Assembly (NCBI GenBank): GCA_017440425.1
Contig: JAFSHJ010000162.1
Coordinates: forward strand, 1 to 5,849
Direction of reading: 5' to 3'
Source of the DNA: Oscillospiraceae bacterium
Lineage (GTDB): Bacteria > Bacillota > Clostridia > Oscillospirales > Ruminococcaceae
DNA length: 5,849 bases
Shown here: piece after piece, positions 1 through 5,383 of the stretch
How the letters are laid out: every line of letters begins with the position of its first letter
Position numbering within the stretch: the stretch's first letter is position 1
Position numbers and translations under genes: made by a program
Notes under the pieces: model-generated
What the model saw: only the letters and a program-made list of their open reading frames with translations
What the model was told of the DNA's origin: nothing
The model's database searches: none

Positions 1-1
1 A

Positions 2-397
2 AACCGCGATGACTATAAGTTCATAGTCAAGCACATGGTCACCCTGCCCACCGACGGCGAATACGAGATTGGCGATATCGAAGATCTCTCCAACACAGTA
101 GTAGTAACCGAAGAAGGCATCGAGATCACAGTAGAGCACGGCTTCAGCCCGTTTGCAATCGGCTATGCCAAGAAGACCAACGAGTTCGTTCCCGATGATA
201 CAAACGAGTTTGAACCGGAAGGCAAACCCGGCAAGAAACCCTTCGATGGCGTAGTTATCATCATCGGTGCAGGCGAGGATAAAGAAAACGTAGGCACAGG
301 CGGAAGCTCCTACAAAGTACTTGCATCTCTTGCAGGCTTTGCAGCAGTTGCAGCAGGCGCACTTATAGTCTCCGACAAAAAGTTCCGCACAAAATAA
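2..397 (+). CDS. C-terminal part of a cell-surface protein with a sortase-like anchor (partial, 5' end outside window)
   Basis: The frame is open from the window edge and ends in TAA, giving 131 visible residues; the true start lies upstream. The visible part begins with a beta-rich segment ending in FSPFAIGYA (about residues 1-55), of the kind that closes extracellular repeat domains in clostridial surface proteins. A charged Pro/Gly spacer follows with a short tandem repeat, TNEFVPD then TNEFEPE (59-73). The end has the three-part layout of a wall-sorting signal: NVGTG (96-100), a hydrophobic helix rich in Ala/Gly/Val (106-123), and the basic tail SDKKFRTK (124-131). NVGTG is not LPxTG. It resembles the N-V-x-T-G variants proposed for some clostridial sortases, so wall attachment is inference; a plain membrane anchor is the alternative. 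A strong terminator follows 23 nt after the stop. The function of the missing N-terminal part cannot be judged. Confidence 0.8.
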   Translation, partial: NRDDYKFIVKHMVTLPTDGEYEIGDIEDLSNTVVVTEEGIEITVEHGFSPFAIGYAKKTNEFVPDDTNEFEPEGKPGKKPFDGVVIIIGAGEDKENVGTGGSSYKVLASLAGFAAVAAGALIVSDKKFRTK

Positions 398-419
398 TAA
401 AATCTGATTAAAGGTTTAA

Positions 420-453
420 CCGCCGCAGAGAACTTCTCTGCGGCGGCTTTTTT
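420..453 (+). terminator. Rho-independent terminator of the surface-protein gene
   Basis: A GC-rich stem, CCGCCGCAGAG paired with CTCTGCGGCGG (420-430 with 436-446), encloses a short AACTT loop and is followed by C and six T (448-453). It lies 23 nt past the stop codon at 397, so it ends the upstream transcript and isolates it from the promoter at 551. Confidence 0.93.
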
Positions 454-550
454 AGCTAATTATGTATATTTTAAGGGGTTATAAACGGAGAGTATAAAAA
501 TATTCGGCAAAAAGAGAGTGAAATAGTAAAATGTTGTTGATGAAAATCCC

Positions 551-579
551 TTGATGTTATATGCGTGCAATGGTATAAT
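551..579 (+). promoter_or_regulatory. Sigma-A promoter with extended -10
   Basis: TTGATG (551-556, five of six matches to TTGACA at -35) is followed after exactly 17 nt by a perfect TATAAT (574-579), preceded by TG at 571-572 as in extended -10 elements. Initiation would fall near 585-587, leaving a leader of about 65 nt before the ATG at 652. It follows the terminator at 420-453, so the secreted-enzyme gene is probably its own transcription unit under housekeeping control. A second TTGATG copy at 537-542 has no matching -10 and is probably chance. Confidence 0.82.
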
Positions 580-651
580 AATTTTAATGATCCTCGGCAT
601 TTCGCAAAAGGTGTGCGGCTTGAAGGAGCAAAACGTAAAAAGGAGAAAAAT

Positions 652-2778
652 ATGAGAAAACGCATATTGAGTGTTGTGCTGGCATTTGTAATGATATTTA
701 CTATGATGTCCACCGCTTTTGCGGATGAAACACAGCAGAACGAAGCAGAACAGCCCGAGACCGAGAACCTTGCCGAAAACGGCAGCTTCGAAGATGTTGA
801 GGACGGCAAGGCAGTTGGCATCAACACTTCGGATGGCTGGGACGGCTCAAAGATGTCGCTGGAAACCGATCCCGAAAACGTTTATTCGGGCAGCAGCTCT
901 CTCAAAATGAGCAGCGACATAAGAGACCACACCTGGGCACAGATTCCGGGCAGATATCTCACACCGGGCGCAACCTATCAGGTGAGCTTTTGGGCCAAAG
1001 GTACTGTTGAAACATCAAGCGGCAGTTTTGGCTACGACCTTGAGCAGTATACCGATGATTTCGGCCACAATAAGTCGGAATTTTGGGGAGGCTTAGGCAA
1101 GGGGGCCGCTTTCCCCATCAAGGAAGATGAGTGGACCTACTGCGTGGAATATTTTACGCTGCCGGATAATATCGTTGCAGTCAACCTGACAATGGGTTGG
1201 ATCGGCGGAGAGGGTACGGTCTATCTTGACGATGTCCGCATCGAAAAGTACATCGATGCTCCTGTGGGTAAAATGTACAACAAGCACGTGTTCTATTATC
1301 CCGAAGAAGAATCGGGATATGCCGAAATAAACTTCAACAAGTTCTATGAGGTCGAGAAAAAATATACTCTTGACGTGGCTCTCACCGATGGCGACGTTGT
1401 TTTGGAAGAGGCAAAGAACGTTGATATCACAGATAACTATGCAATTTTCAACTACAGCCTTGAAAAAATGACTGAAAAAGAACATGCCTATACCGTGACT
1501 GCAACTCTTAAAGATGCAAGCGGTGCGGTTTGTGAAACGATAAGTGAAGATGTTTTCATCTATGACCGTCCCACCGTTCTCAATGAAAACGGCGAATATA
1601 TTAACGAAGACGGCTCCGTCTTCAACCCCGTATTTGCGTTTTGGGGTCCCGATGTGTGGGAGGAAAACGCAGACCTTGCAGCAGCGGGCGTCAACACCAT
1701 TTTGTGGAGCATCCCCGCAAACAAGGAAGAGGCTCTTAAACAGCTGGATGACCTCCATGCCCTTGGCATGAAGGCAAATGTTGTTATGTTCTGGGATATG
1801 GAGCCTACGGGACATCCCGTAAATACAGAGCGTGTCATCGAAGCCATGAACTGGATCAAAGATCATCCCGCCATCTATGCGTGGAACGTGGCAGATGAGC
1901 CATATCTGACCGCTCATCCTCCCATGGAAAGCACAGTCCGTGACCTGATGATCGAGAGCTACAAAGTCATTCGTTCTGTTGATAAAAAATACCCCGTGAC
2001 CTATGTTGAGTCACACCCCGAAGAATATGCTCATTCAGACGACTATTCCGATATCATTCTCATCGACCCGTATCCCGGTGCAAACAGCTTTGCATCATAT
2101 GTCGGTGACCGCACGGCAGAGATCACCTCTGCGGTCGACAGACCCGTTGGCGTAATTCATCAGTCTTTTGCTTATGCCGACCGCAAGCCTAAAGATTACG
2201 AACTGCACTCCATGGTCTATCAGGCATATCTGGGAGGAGCTGCTTATATGGGTCATTACGGCATCGGCGGTGCAGGTCAGCTGGAAGCCGACGAAAAGCT
2301 GTGGCCTATGGTACAGGGCATCTGTGATTCCGGCGAATTGGATATACTCTTCAAGCAGTATTCAAGCGGAAAATCCCCCGTTATTGCTTCCGAACGCGGC
2401 AAAAAGGTGTGGTATGATGTATTTGAGCAGGATGGAGTTATCTATGCAGCGATTCAGAACAGAGATTCGCTGGAGAGAACGTTAACTATAAGCCTTGACA
2501 GCGAGATCGCAGGAGTTGAAGCGATTAAGTGGGCAGACCATGTTGTGGTGGATGCTTCGGCAGAAGGCTGTGATATCAATGTCAAGCTGGGAAGAATGCA
2601 GGCGGTTATGCTGAAGATCGAGCTTGCAGAAGCTGAGGAAAGCGGTTCGGAAGGTTCGGATATTGAAGAACCCGACGTATCCGAAGACCTGACTTTTGGC
2701 GAAAAGCTGAAGGCATGGTTTAATAACATTGGTTCTTGGTTTGTGCAGACATGGCAGAAACTGACCGGTAAAAACTAA
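652..2778 (+). CDS. Secreted modular glycoside-hydrolase-like protein (CBM-like, Ig-like, TIM barrel)
   Basis: 708 residues. ATG 652 is chosen because AAAAAGGAG ends 6 nt upstream and a clean signal peptide follows (MRKR, hydrophobic core, AFA|D near residue 24/25). Domains seen: acidic linker 25-38; CBM4/9-like jelly roll 40-200, with NGSFED at the start, a VYSGSSSLKM stretch, TPGATYQVSFWAKG, and VYLDDVRIEKY at the end; Ig-like beta module about 201-318; an eight-stranded beta/alpha barrel about 324-570; C-terminal beta domain about 575-658; acidic linker 659-680; aromatic amphipathic tail 681-708. In the barrel, HPAIYAWNVADEP (405-417) ends strand 4, so E416 is the likely acid/base. Strand 6 gives IDPYPG (D472). 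Strand 7 gives PVGVIHQSF, placing Q504 where many clan GH-A enzymes have the nucleophile Glu. The substrate is not deducible; a polysaccharide outside the cell is likely. It could be a non-catalytic or divergent binding protein. No dockerin, SLH or LPxTG is seen. Confidence 0.9.
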   Translation: MRKRILSVVLAFVMIFTMMSTAFADETQQNEAEQPETENLAENGSFEDVEDGKAVGINTSDGWDGSKMSLETDPENVYSGSSSLKMSSDIRDHTWAQIPGRYLTPGATYQVSFWAKGTVETSSGSFGYDLEQYTDDFGHNKSEFWGGLGKGAAFPIKEDEWTYCVEYFTLPDNIVAVNLTMGWIGGEGTVYLDDVRIEKYIDAPVGKMYNKHVFYYPEEESGYAEINFNKFYEVEKKYTLDVALTDGDVVLEEAKNVDITDNYAIFNYSLEKMTEKEHAYTVTATLKDASGAVCETISEDVFIYDRPTVLNENGEYINEDGSVFNPVFAFWGPDVWEENADLAAAGVNTILWSIPANKEEALKQLDDLHALGMKANVVMFWDMEPTGHPVNTERVIEAMNWIKDHPAIYAWNVADEPYLTAHPPMESTVRDLMIESYKVIRSVDKKYPVTYVESHPEEYAHSDDYSDIILIDPYPGANSFASYVGDRTAEITSAVDRPVGVIHQSFAYADRKPKDYELHSMVYQAYLGGAAYMGHYGIGGAGQLEADEKLWPMVQGICDSGELDILFKQYSSGKSPVIASERGKKVWYDVFEQDGVIYAAIQNRDSLERTLTISLDSEIAGVEAIKWADHVVVDASAEGCDINVKLGRMQAVMLKIELAEAEESGSEGSDIEEPDVSEDLTFGEKLKAWFNNIGSWFVQTWQKLTGKN

Positions 2779-2799
2779 AATTAAATAATCTTAACAGTT

Positions 2800-2836
2800 A
2801 AAATCCGCTGCAGAGAAACTCTGCGGCGGATTTTTT
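2800..2836. terminator. Terminator between convergent genes, probably bidirectional
   Basis: A 16-bp stem (2800-2815 with 2819-2834, one T.G wobble) has an AAA loop and flanks of AAAA and TTTTTT. On the plus strand the six T (2831-2836) make a strong terminator 21 nt after the secreted-enzyme gene. On the minus strand the stem ends in four T and lies 14 nt beyond the sigF stop, so it can also end the spoIIA transcript, though less ideally. Confidence 0.9.
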
Positions 2837-2850
2837 CGCTATAAATTTCA

Positions 2851-3585
2851 TCAGGCGGAATCGTCCAGCAGGGAGCGGATTAAGGCAAGTATCTTTTTCT
2901 CCCGCCGTGATACCTGCACCTGGGTCATTCCAAGCCGCTGCGCCGTTTGAGACTGTGTCATGGATCTGCAGTAGCGCAGATAGATGAGCAGGCGATCCTC
3001 TTTGGGCAGAGAATCCATGGACTGTATCAGCGAGAGATTTTCGGAAAGCTGCTCTTCGGGAGGCTCCACGGGCAGGTCTATCTGTCCGCCGTATTCACCG
3101 TTGTCATCTGAGGAGAGGGAGAGCACCGGTGCTGCGGCGCAGCTTGCCTCTGTCACCGCCTCCTCGCTGACACCGAGTATCGCCGCAAGCTCGCTCAGCG
3201 AAGGCTCACGGCCGTTGAGTGTGGAAAAACGCTCCCTTTCACGGGTCAGCTTCTGTGATAGCTCCTTGAGCCCGCGTGAAATTTTAACGCTGCCGCCATC
3301 GCGGAAAAGCCGCTTTATCTCGCCCAAAATAACAGGCACAGCATAGGTGGAAAACCGCACACCACGGCTTTTATCAAAGGCGTCTGCCGCCTTTATTATG
3401 CCAATGCAGCCGGCCTGAAAAAGGTCGTCATATTCAATGCCGCGTCCCTTCAGCTTGTGGGCACAGGCGTGCACCAGCCCGAGGTTGTTTTCAATCATCT
3501 CCTCGCGGGATATTCCCTCGTATTCCGTGCCGTTTTTATCGGTGGCGCAGAAGTTTTTTTCGGAAAGTTTAACTGCCGTTGACAT
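2851..3585 (-). CDS. sigF: RNA polymerase sporulation sigma factor sigma-F
   Basis: 244 residues, close to the usual length of about 250. It directs RNA polymerase to the first forespore-specific genes after asymmetric division. Region 2: NNLGLVHACAHKL (33-45), DDLFQAGCIGIIKAADAFD (53-71) and FSTYAVPVILGEIKRLFRD (78-96). Region 3: about 106-145, starting SRGLKELSQKL. Region 4: about 193-240, with LIYLRYCRSMTQSQTAQRLG and the recognition helix TQVQVSRREKKIL. The GGSVKISRGLKEL junction and the position behind spoIIAB favour sigma-F over sigma-G or sigma-B. ATG 3585 is chosen because AGAGG lies 9 nt upstream; the in-frame TTG at 3591 would sit on top of that site. It starts 39 nt after spoIIAB. 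Oddity: R228 in VSRREKKI, where I recall Leu (VSRLEKKI) in most sigma-F and sigma-G proteins. Confidence 0.95.
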   Translation of the reverse strand: MSTAVKLSEKNFCATDKNGTEYEGISREEMIENNLGLVHACAHKLKGRGIEYDDLFQAGCIGIIKAADAFDKSRGVRFSTYAVPVILGEIKRLFRDGGSVKISRGLKELSQKLTRERERFSTLNGREPSLSELAAILGVSEEAVTEASCAAAPVLSLSSDDNGEYGGQIDLPVEPPEEQLSENLSLIQSMDSLPKEDRLLIYLRYCRSMTQSQTAQRLGMTQVQVSRREKKILALIRSLLDDSA

Positions 3586-3624
3586 CAGCAAATACCTCTA
3601 TGCATCTTTGTAATATGTAGCCGT

Positions 3625-4059
3625 TCATCTTTCCGAGAGGATCTTCTCAAGTATCACGGTTGTGCCCTGCCCGGGACGGGAGCTGACCCGCACTCTGTCG
3701 GTGAAGGAACACATGATGGAAAAGCCGAGCCCTGCCCGTTCGCCGCTTTGGTCACCGCTGTAGGCGGGCTGCATTGCCTGCTTGATATCCTCAATGCCGC
3801 AGCCGCTGTCCCTTATTTTTATCCACAGCCTGCGTGAGGGATATATTCTTGCGGTGATGTGTATCTTTCCGATGCCGCTTTCGCCGTAGGCATGGACGAT
3901 GCAGTTGGTCACCGCCTCGCTGACAGCGGTTTTGATGTCGCACAGCTCGTCCATCAAAGGGTCGAGAGGGGCGGCAAAGGCTGCAACGGCGGTGCGTGCA
4001 AAGGCCTCGTTTGAGGAGCGGGAGTCAAAGGTGAGTTTCATCTCATTCAGCGGTTTCAT
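3625..4059 (-). CDS. spoIIAB: Anti-sigma-F factor and serine kinase SpoIIAB
   Basis: 144 residues (Bacillus subtilis protein: 146). It binds sigma-F and phosphorylates SpoIIAA. It is a GHKL/Bergerat-fold ATPase: N box SEAVTNCIVHAY with E48 and N52; G1 box DSGCG (84-88, D-x-G-x-G); G2 region RAGLGFSIM (108-116); and TTVILEK (133-139) near the end. R22 in NEAFAR aligns with the sigma-F-contacting Arg20 of B. subtilis, and AAFAAPLDPLMDEL (27-40) matches the family closely. ATG 4059 is chosen because AAGGAGG ends 6 nt upstream and the resulting MKPLNEMKLTF start matches homologues; an in-frame start at 4098 would lack a site. The gene overlaps the end of spoIIAA by 17 bp, so translational coupling and matched expression of the two partners are likely. 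Confidence 0.96.
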   Translation of the reverse strand: MKPLNEMKLTFDSRSSNEAFARTAVAAFAAPLDPLMDELCDIKTAVSEAVTNCIVHAYGESGIGKIHITARIYPSRRLWIKIRDSGCGIEDIKQAMQPAYSGDQSGERAGLGFSIMCSFTDRVRVSSRPGQGTTVILEKILSER

Positions 4060-4387
4060 GTGGCACCTCCTTGGTTTTTGCAGTTTCAACTGCGGCAATG
4101 CGGTCTATTCCGGAGAGCTTCAGCACCTTTTTCAGGTGTCCCGAGGCACCGCATATCCTCACGCTTCCGCCGTGCTCTTCCATCAGGCGGCAGCGCCCCA
4201 TAATTAGTCCGATGCCGGAGCTGTCCATAAAGCTGACTGCAGAAAAATCCAGCTCCAGCAGCTCCGGCTGAACACGGATTATGGCACTGTCTATCTCCTC
4301 GCGAAGCGGTTTTGCGCTGTGGTGATCTATCTCCCCGGATAATCCGGCACGCACAAAGCTTCCGGAAATATCAAGTTTCAAAGGCAT
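4043..4387 (-). CDS. spoIIAA: Anti-anti-sigma factor SpoIIAA (STAS domain)
   Basis: 114 residues. In its unphosphorylated form SpoIIAA attacks the SpoIIAB-sigma-F complex and frees sigma-F. It is a single STAS domain: FVRAGLSGEIDHHSAKPLRE (11-30), a core strand LLELDFSAVSF, then MDSSGIGLIMGR (54-65). S56 corresponds to the regulatory Ser58 of B. subtilis, in the FMDSSG motif; it is phosphorylated by SpoIIAB and dephosphorylated by SpoIIE. The start at ATG 4387 gives an N-terminus (MPLKLDISG) that lines up with homologues, but no ribosome site lies at normal distance. An in-frame GTG at 4417 would add ten residues, yet it overlaps the only AAAGGAG site and so is unlikely to be used. The gene is first in the spoIIA operon, 52 nt after the terminator of the preceding operon. 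In other sporeformers this operon uses sigma-H; I found no convincing sigma-H promoter here. Confidence 0.93.
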   Translation of the reverse strand: MPLKLDISGSFVRAGLSGEIDHHSAKPLREEIDSAIIRVQPELLELDFSAVSFMDSSGIGLIMGRCRLMEEHGGSVRICGASGHLKKVLKLSGIDRIAAVETAKTKEVPHETAE

Positions 4388-4423
4388 ATGTTTTTTGCGC
4401 AGAGCTTGTCCGCGCACTCCTTT
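4388..4423 (-). promoter_or_regulatory. spoIIAA ribosome site separated from the start codon by a hairpin
   Basis: Reading the minus strand: AAAGGAG (4423-4417), one base, then GCGCGGA-CAAGC-TCTGCGC (4415-4397), which folds into a 7-bp stem (one G.U pair) with a 5-nt loop, then AAAAAACAT and the ATG at 4387. Linear spacing from ribosome site to start is 29 nt. Folding out the 19-nt hairpin leaves 10 nt, which is normal. Hairpins bridging a distant ribosome site are known from phage T4 genes (25 and 38, as I recall). That this one works that way is inference. Confidence 0.5.
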
Positions 4424-4438
4424 CTTTAAAAATTGCGT

Positions 4439-4477
4439 AAAATAAAAATACCCTTATCAATAATGATAAGGGTATTT
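4439..4477 (-). terminator. Rho-independent terminator of the membrane-protein operon
   Basis: A perfect 14-bp stem (4446-4459 with 4464-4477; core ATACCCTTATCA paired with TGATAAGGGTAT) has an ATAA loop and runs, on the minus strand, into a U-rich tract TTTTTATTTT. It lies 46 nt beyond the stop of the four-TM protein gene and about 50 nt before spoIIAA, so it separates the two operons. On the plus strand the U tract is poor, so minus-strand use is favoured. Confidence 0.85.
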
Positions 4478-4523
4478 GGGTGTAAAATTTGTCGAAGGCT
4501 GAAAACAAAAAATAAATTTATCG

Positions 4524-4913
4524 TCACAGCAAAAGCAGTCCCAATGAATAGGAGAGCAGGTTGGAGAGGAAGACCAAAATCAGCAGATATCCCTTCTGCT
4601 TGCAGATGACAGAGAGAAACAGCCACTCTGCAATAACCACCAGCACCTCTGCGGGATAAACCGCAATATTCACAGCAGAGAGCGGTGCACCAACCAACAC
4701 GGCTGTCTGCAGCGAGAGGTTGAGCAGCAGGTTGGTGAAGAGGTTCACCAGCGCCCAATAGAGAAAAAACAGCTTGTGTGAGCAGGAAAACTCAAACCGA
4801 AACAACCGCGCACAAAGAGGTGAGCGGTTGGAGGTGAGCTTTTTTAAGCCCAAAATTGCGGCGAAAAATGCCGATTCAATTGTTACCGTCAGTATGGCAG
4901 CAAGGAGTATCAT
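4524..4913 (-). CDS. Small polytopic membrane protein, four predicted TM segments
   Basis: 129 residues, almost entirely hydrophobic. Predicted helices are about 1-23, 47-70, 78-102 and 107-129, with a basic loop (KKLTSNRSPLCARLFRFE) after the first. Conspicuous residues are Glu13 in the first helix (TVTIESAFF), LVNLFTNLLLN in the second, YPAEVLVVIAEW in the third, and LSNLLSYSLG in the fourth. This pattern recalls a recurrent unnamed family of roughly 130-residue clostridial membrane proteins (N-x-x-T-N, E-x-x-V-V-x-x-E, N-x-x-S-x-x-x-G); that is memory, not a search. ATG 4913 is chosen because GAGG lies 7 nt upstream. It overlaps the preceding gene's stop as TGATG, so translation is probably coupled. 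A GTG at 4916 would add one residue. It is last in its operon, before a terminator. Transport or sensing is possible, but no function can be assigned. Confidence 0.8.
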   Translation of the reverse strand: MILLAAILTVTIESAFFAAILGLKKLTSNRSPLCARLFRFEFSCSHKLFFLYWALVNLFTNLLLNLSLQTAVLVGAPLSAVNIAVYPAEVLVVIAEWLFLSVICKQKGYLLILVFLSNLLSYSLGLLLL

Positions 4914-5131
4914 CACTTATCCTCGTTTTTGGAGTTTTTTTTGCGTTTGATGATAATTACGCAAAGCACCACAGCTGCAGCAACCAGCACCACAGCACCG
5001 ATCAAAAAGGGCAGCACAGCCTCAAGACCTCTGATAAGTATCTGCGCAGGGGAGATTACATCGGCAAAGGCGACAACGGTGAGAGAAAGGATGCAGGCAA
5101 GTGCAACAAGCATGGCAACAAACTTTTTCAT
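4913..5131 (-). CDS. Small signal-peptide/single-TM protein, third look-alike of three
   Basis: 72 residues. AAGGAG lies 9 nt before the ATG, inside the last codons of the previous gene, which ends only 3 nt upstream. Signal peptide MKKFVAMLVALACILSL... ends AFA|D at 23/24. The mature form is about 49 residues: a short outside segment DVISPAQILIRGLEAV, one TM helix (about 40-61) and a basic cytoplasmic tail KRKKNSKNEDK. The layout matches the two genes before it, including Asp-x-Ile after the cleavage site and a Cys in the signal core (C13). The function is unknown. It could be a small subunit or regulator of the four-TM protein whose start overlaps its stop. Confidence 0.8.
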   Translation of the reverse strand: MKKFVAMLVALACILSLTVVAFADVISPAQILIRGLEAVLPFLIGAVVLVAAAVVLCVIIIKRKKNSKNEDK

Positions 5132-5134
5132 TGG

Positions 5135-5368
5135 TCATATCTCCTTTTTGGCAGAATTTTTTACGCTGCGTTTAATTAAAAAGAACAGCGCAGCAGCCGA
5201 AACAATGAGCAAAACCGCTGCGATCACCGCTGCAGCGGGAGAAAACAGCGCAATATCTTTGCCGCCGTCGGGAGGTGGTGCAATGAGGTCGGCAGCAGCG
5301 GGAGTTGTTGACAAAAATGCGGAGAAAGCACAAAGTGCAGACATCAGCACAGCTTTAATTTTTTTCAA
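5135..5368 (-). CDS. Small signal-peptide/single-TM protein, second look-alike (TTG start)
   Basis: 77 residues. The start is taken as TTG 5368 because GGAG (5380-5377) lies 8 nt upstream; the in-frame GTG at 5377 overlaps that site. TTG also gives MKKIKAVLMS, matching its neighbours' MKK starts. The signal peptide ends AAA|D at 26/27. The outside segment DLIAPPPDGGKDIALFSP is Pro/Gly-rich. The TM helix is about 45-65, followed by the tail KRSVKNSAKKEI. It shares with its neighbours the D-x-I mature N-terminus and a Cys in the signal core (C13). It starts 15 nt after the preceding gene. No known domain is recognised. A non-AUG start suggests deliberately modest expression. Confidence 0.78.
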   Translation of the reverse strand: MKKIKAVLMSALCAFSAFLSTTPAAADLIAPPPDGGKDIALFSPAAAVIAAVLLIVSAAALFFLIKRSVKNSAKKEI

Positions 5369-5380
5369 TTTATTCACTCC
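5369..5380 (-). promoter_or_regulatory. Ribosome binding site fixing a TTG start
   Basis: On the minus strand GGAG (5380-5377) is followed by eight bases (TGAATAAA) and then TTG at 5368. The site overlaps the competing GTG at 5377-5375, which excludes that codon as start. Confidence 0.7.
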
Positions 5381-5383
5381 GTT

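Noticed and set aside
537..556. Direct repeat of TTGATG 14 nt apart as an operator
   Set aside because: Six-base copies in AT-rich DNA are expected by chance, and the downstream copy is explained as the -35 element.
565..651. In-frame upstream extension of the secreted-enzyme gene starting at GTG 565
   Set aside because: It overlaps the -10 element at 574-579, lacks a ribosome site, and would bury the signal peptide; ATG 652 has both a ribosome site and a signal peptide.
1093..1917. A 274-codon open frame on the minus strand inside the secreted-enzyme gene
   Set aside because: It lies wholly antisense to a gene with clear domains, has no ribosome site or family pattern, and follows from the codon bias of the plus strand.
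2984..3346. Plus-strand open frame of 120 codons opposite sigF
   Set aside because: It is antisense to conserved sigma-factor regions 3 and 4, with a low-complexity Ser-rich translation and no start signals.
4425..4475. Possible sigma-H promoter on the minus strand (TAAGGGTAT then ACGCAATTT)
   Set aside because: There are two mismatches in the -35, one in the -10, only 9 nt between the boxes, and it sits inside the terminator stem; too weak to call.
4426..4758. Minus-strand open frame of 110 codons overlapping the four-TM protein gene
   Set aside because: It is out of frame with the membrane protein, runs through the terminator hairpin and has no ribosome site.
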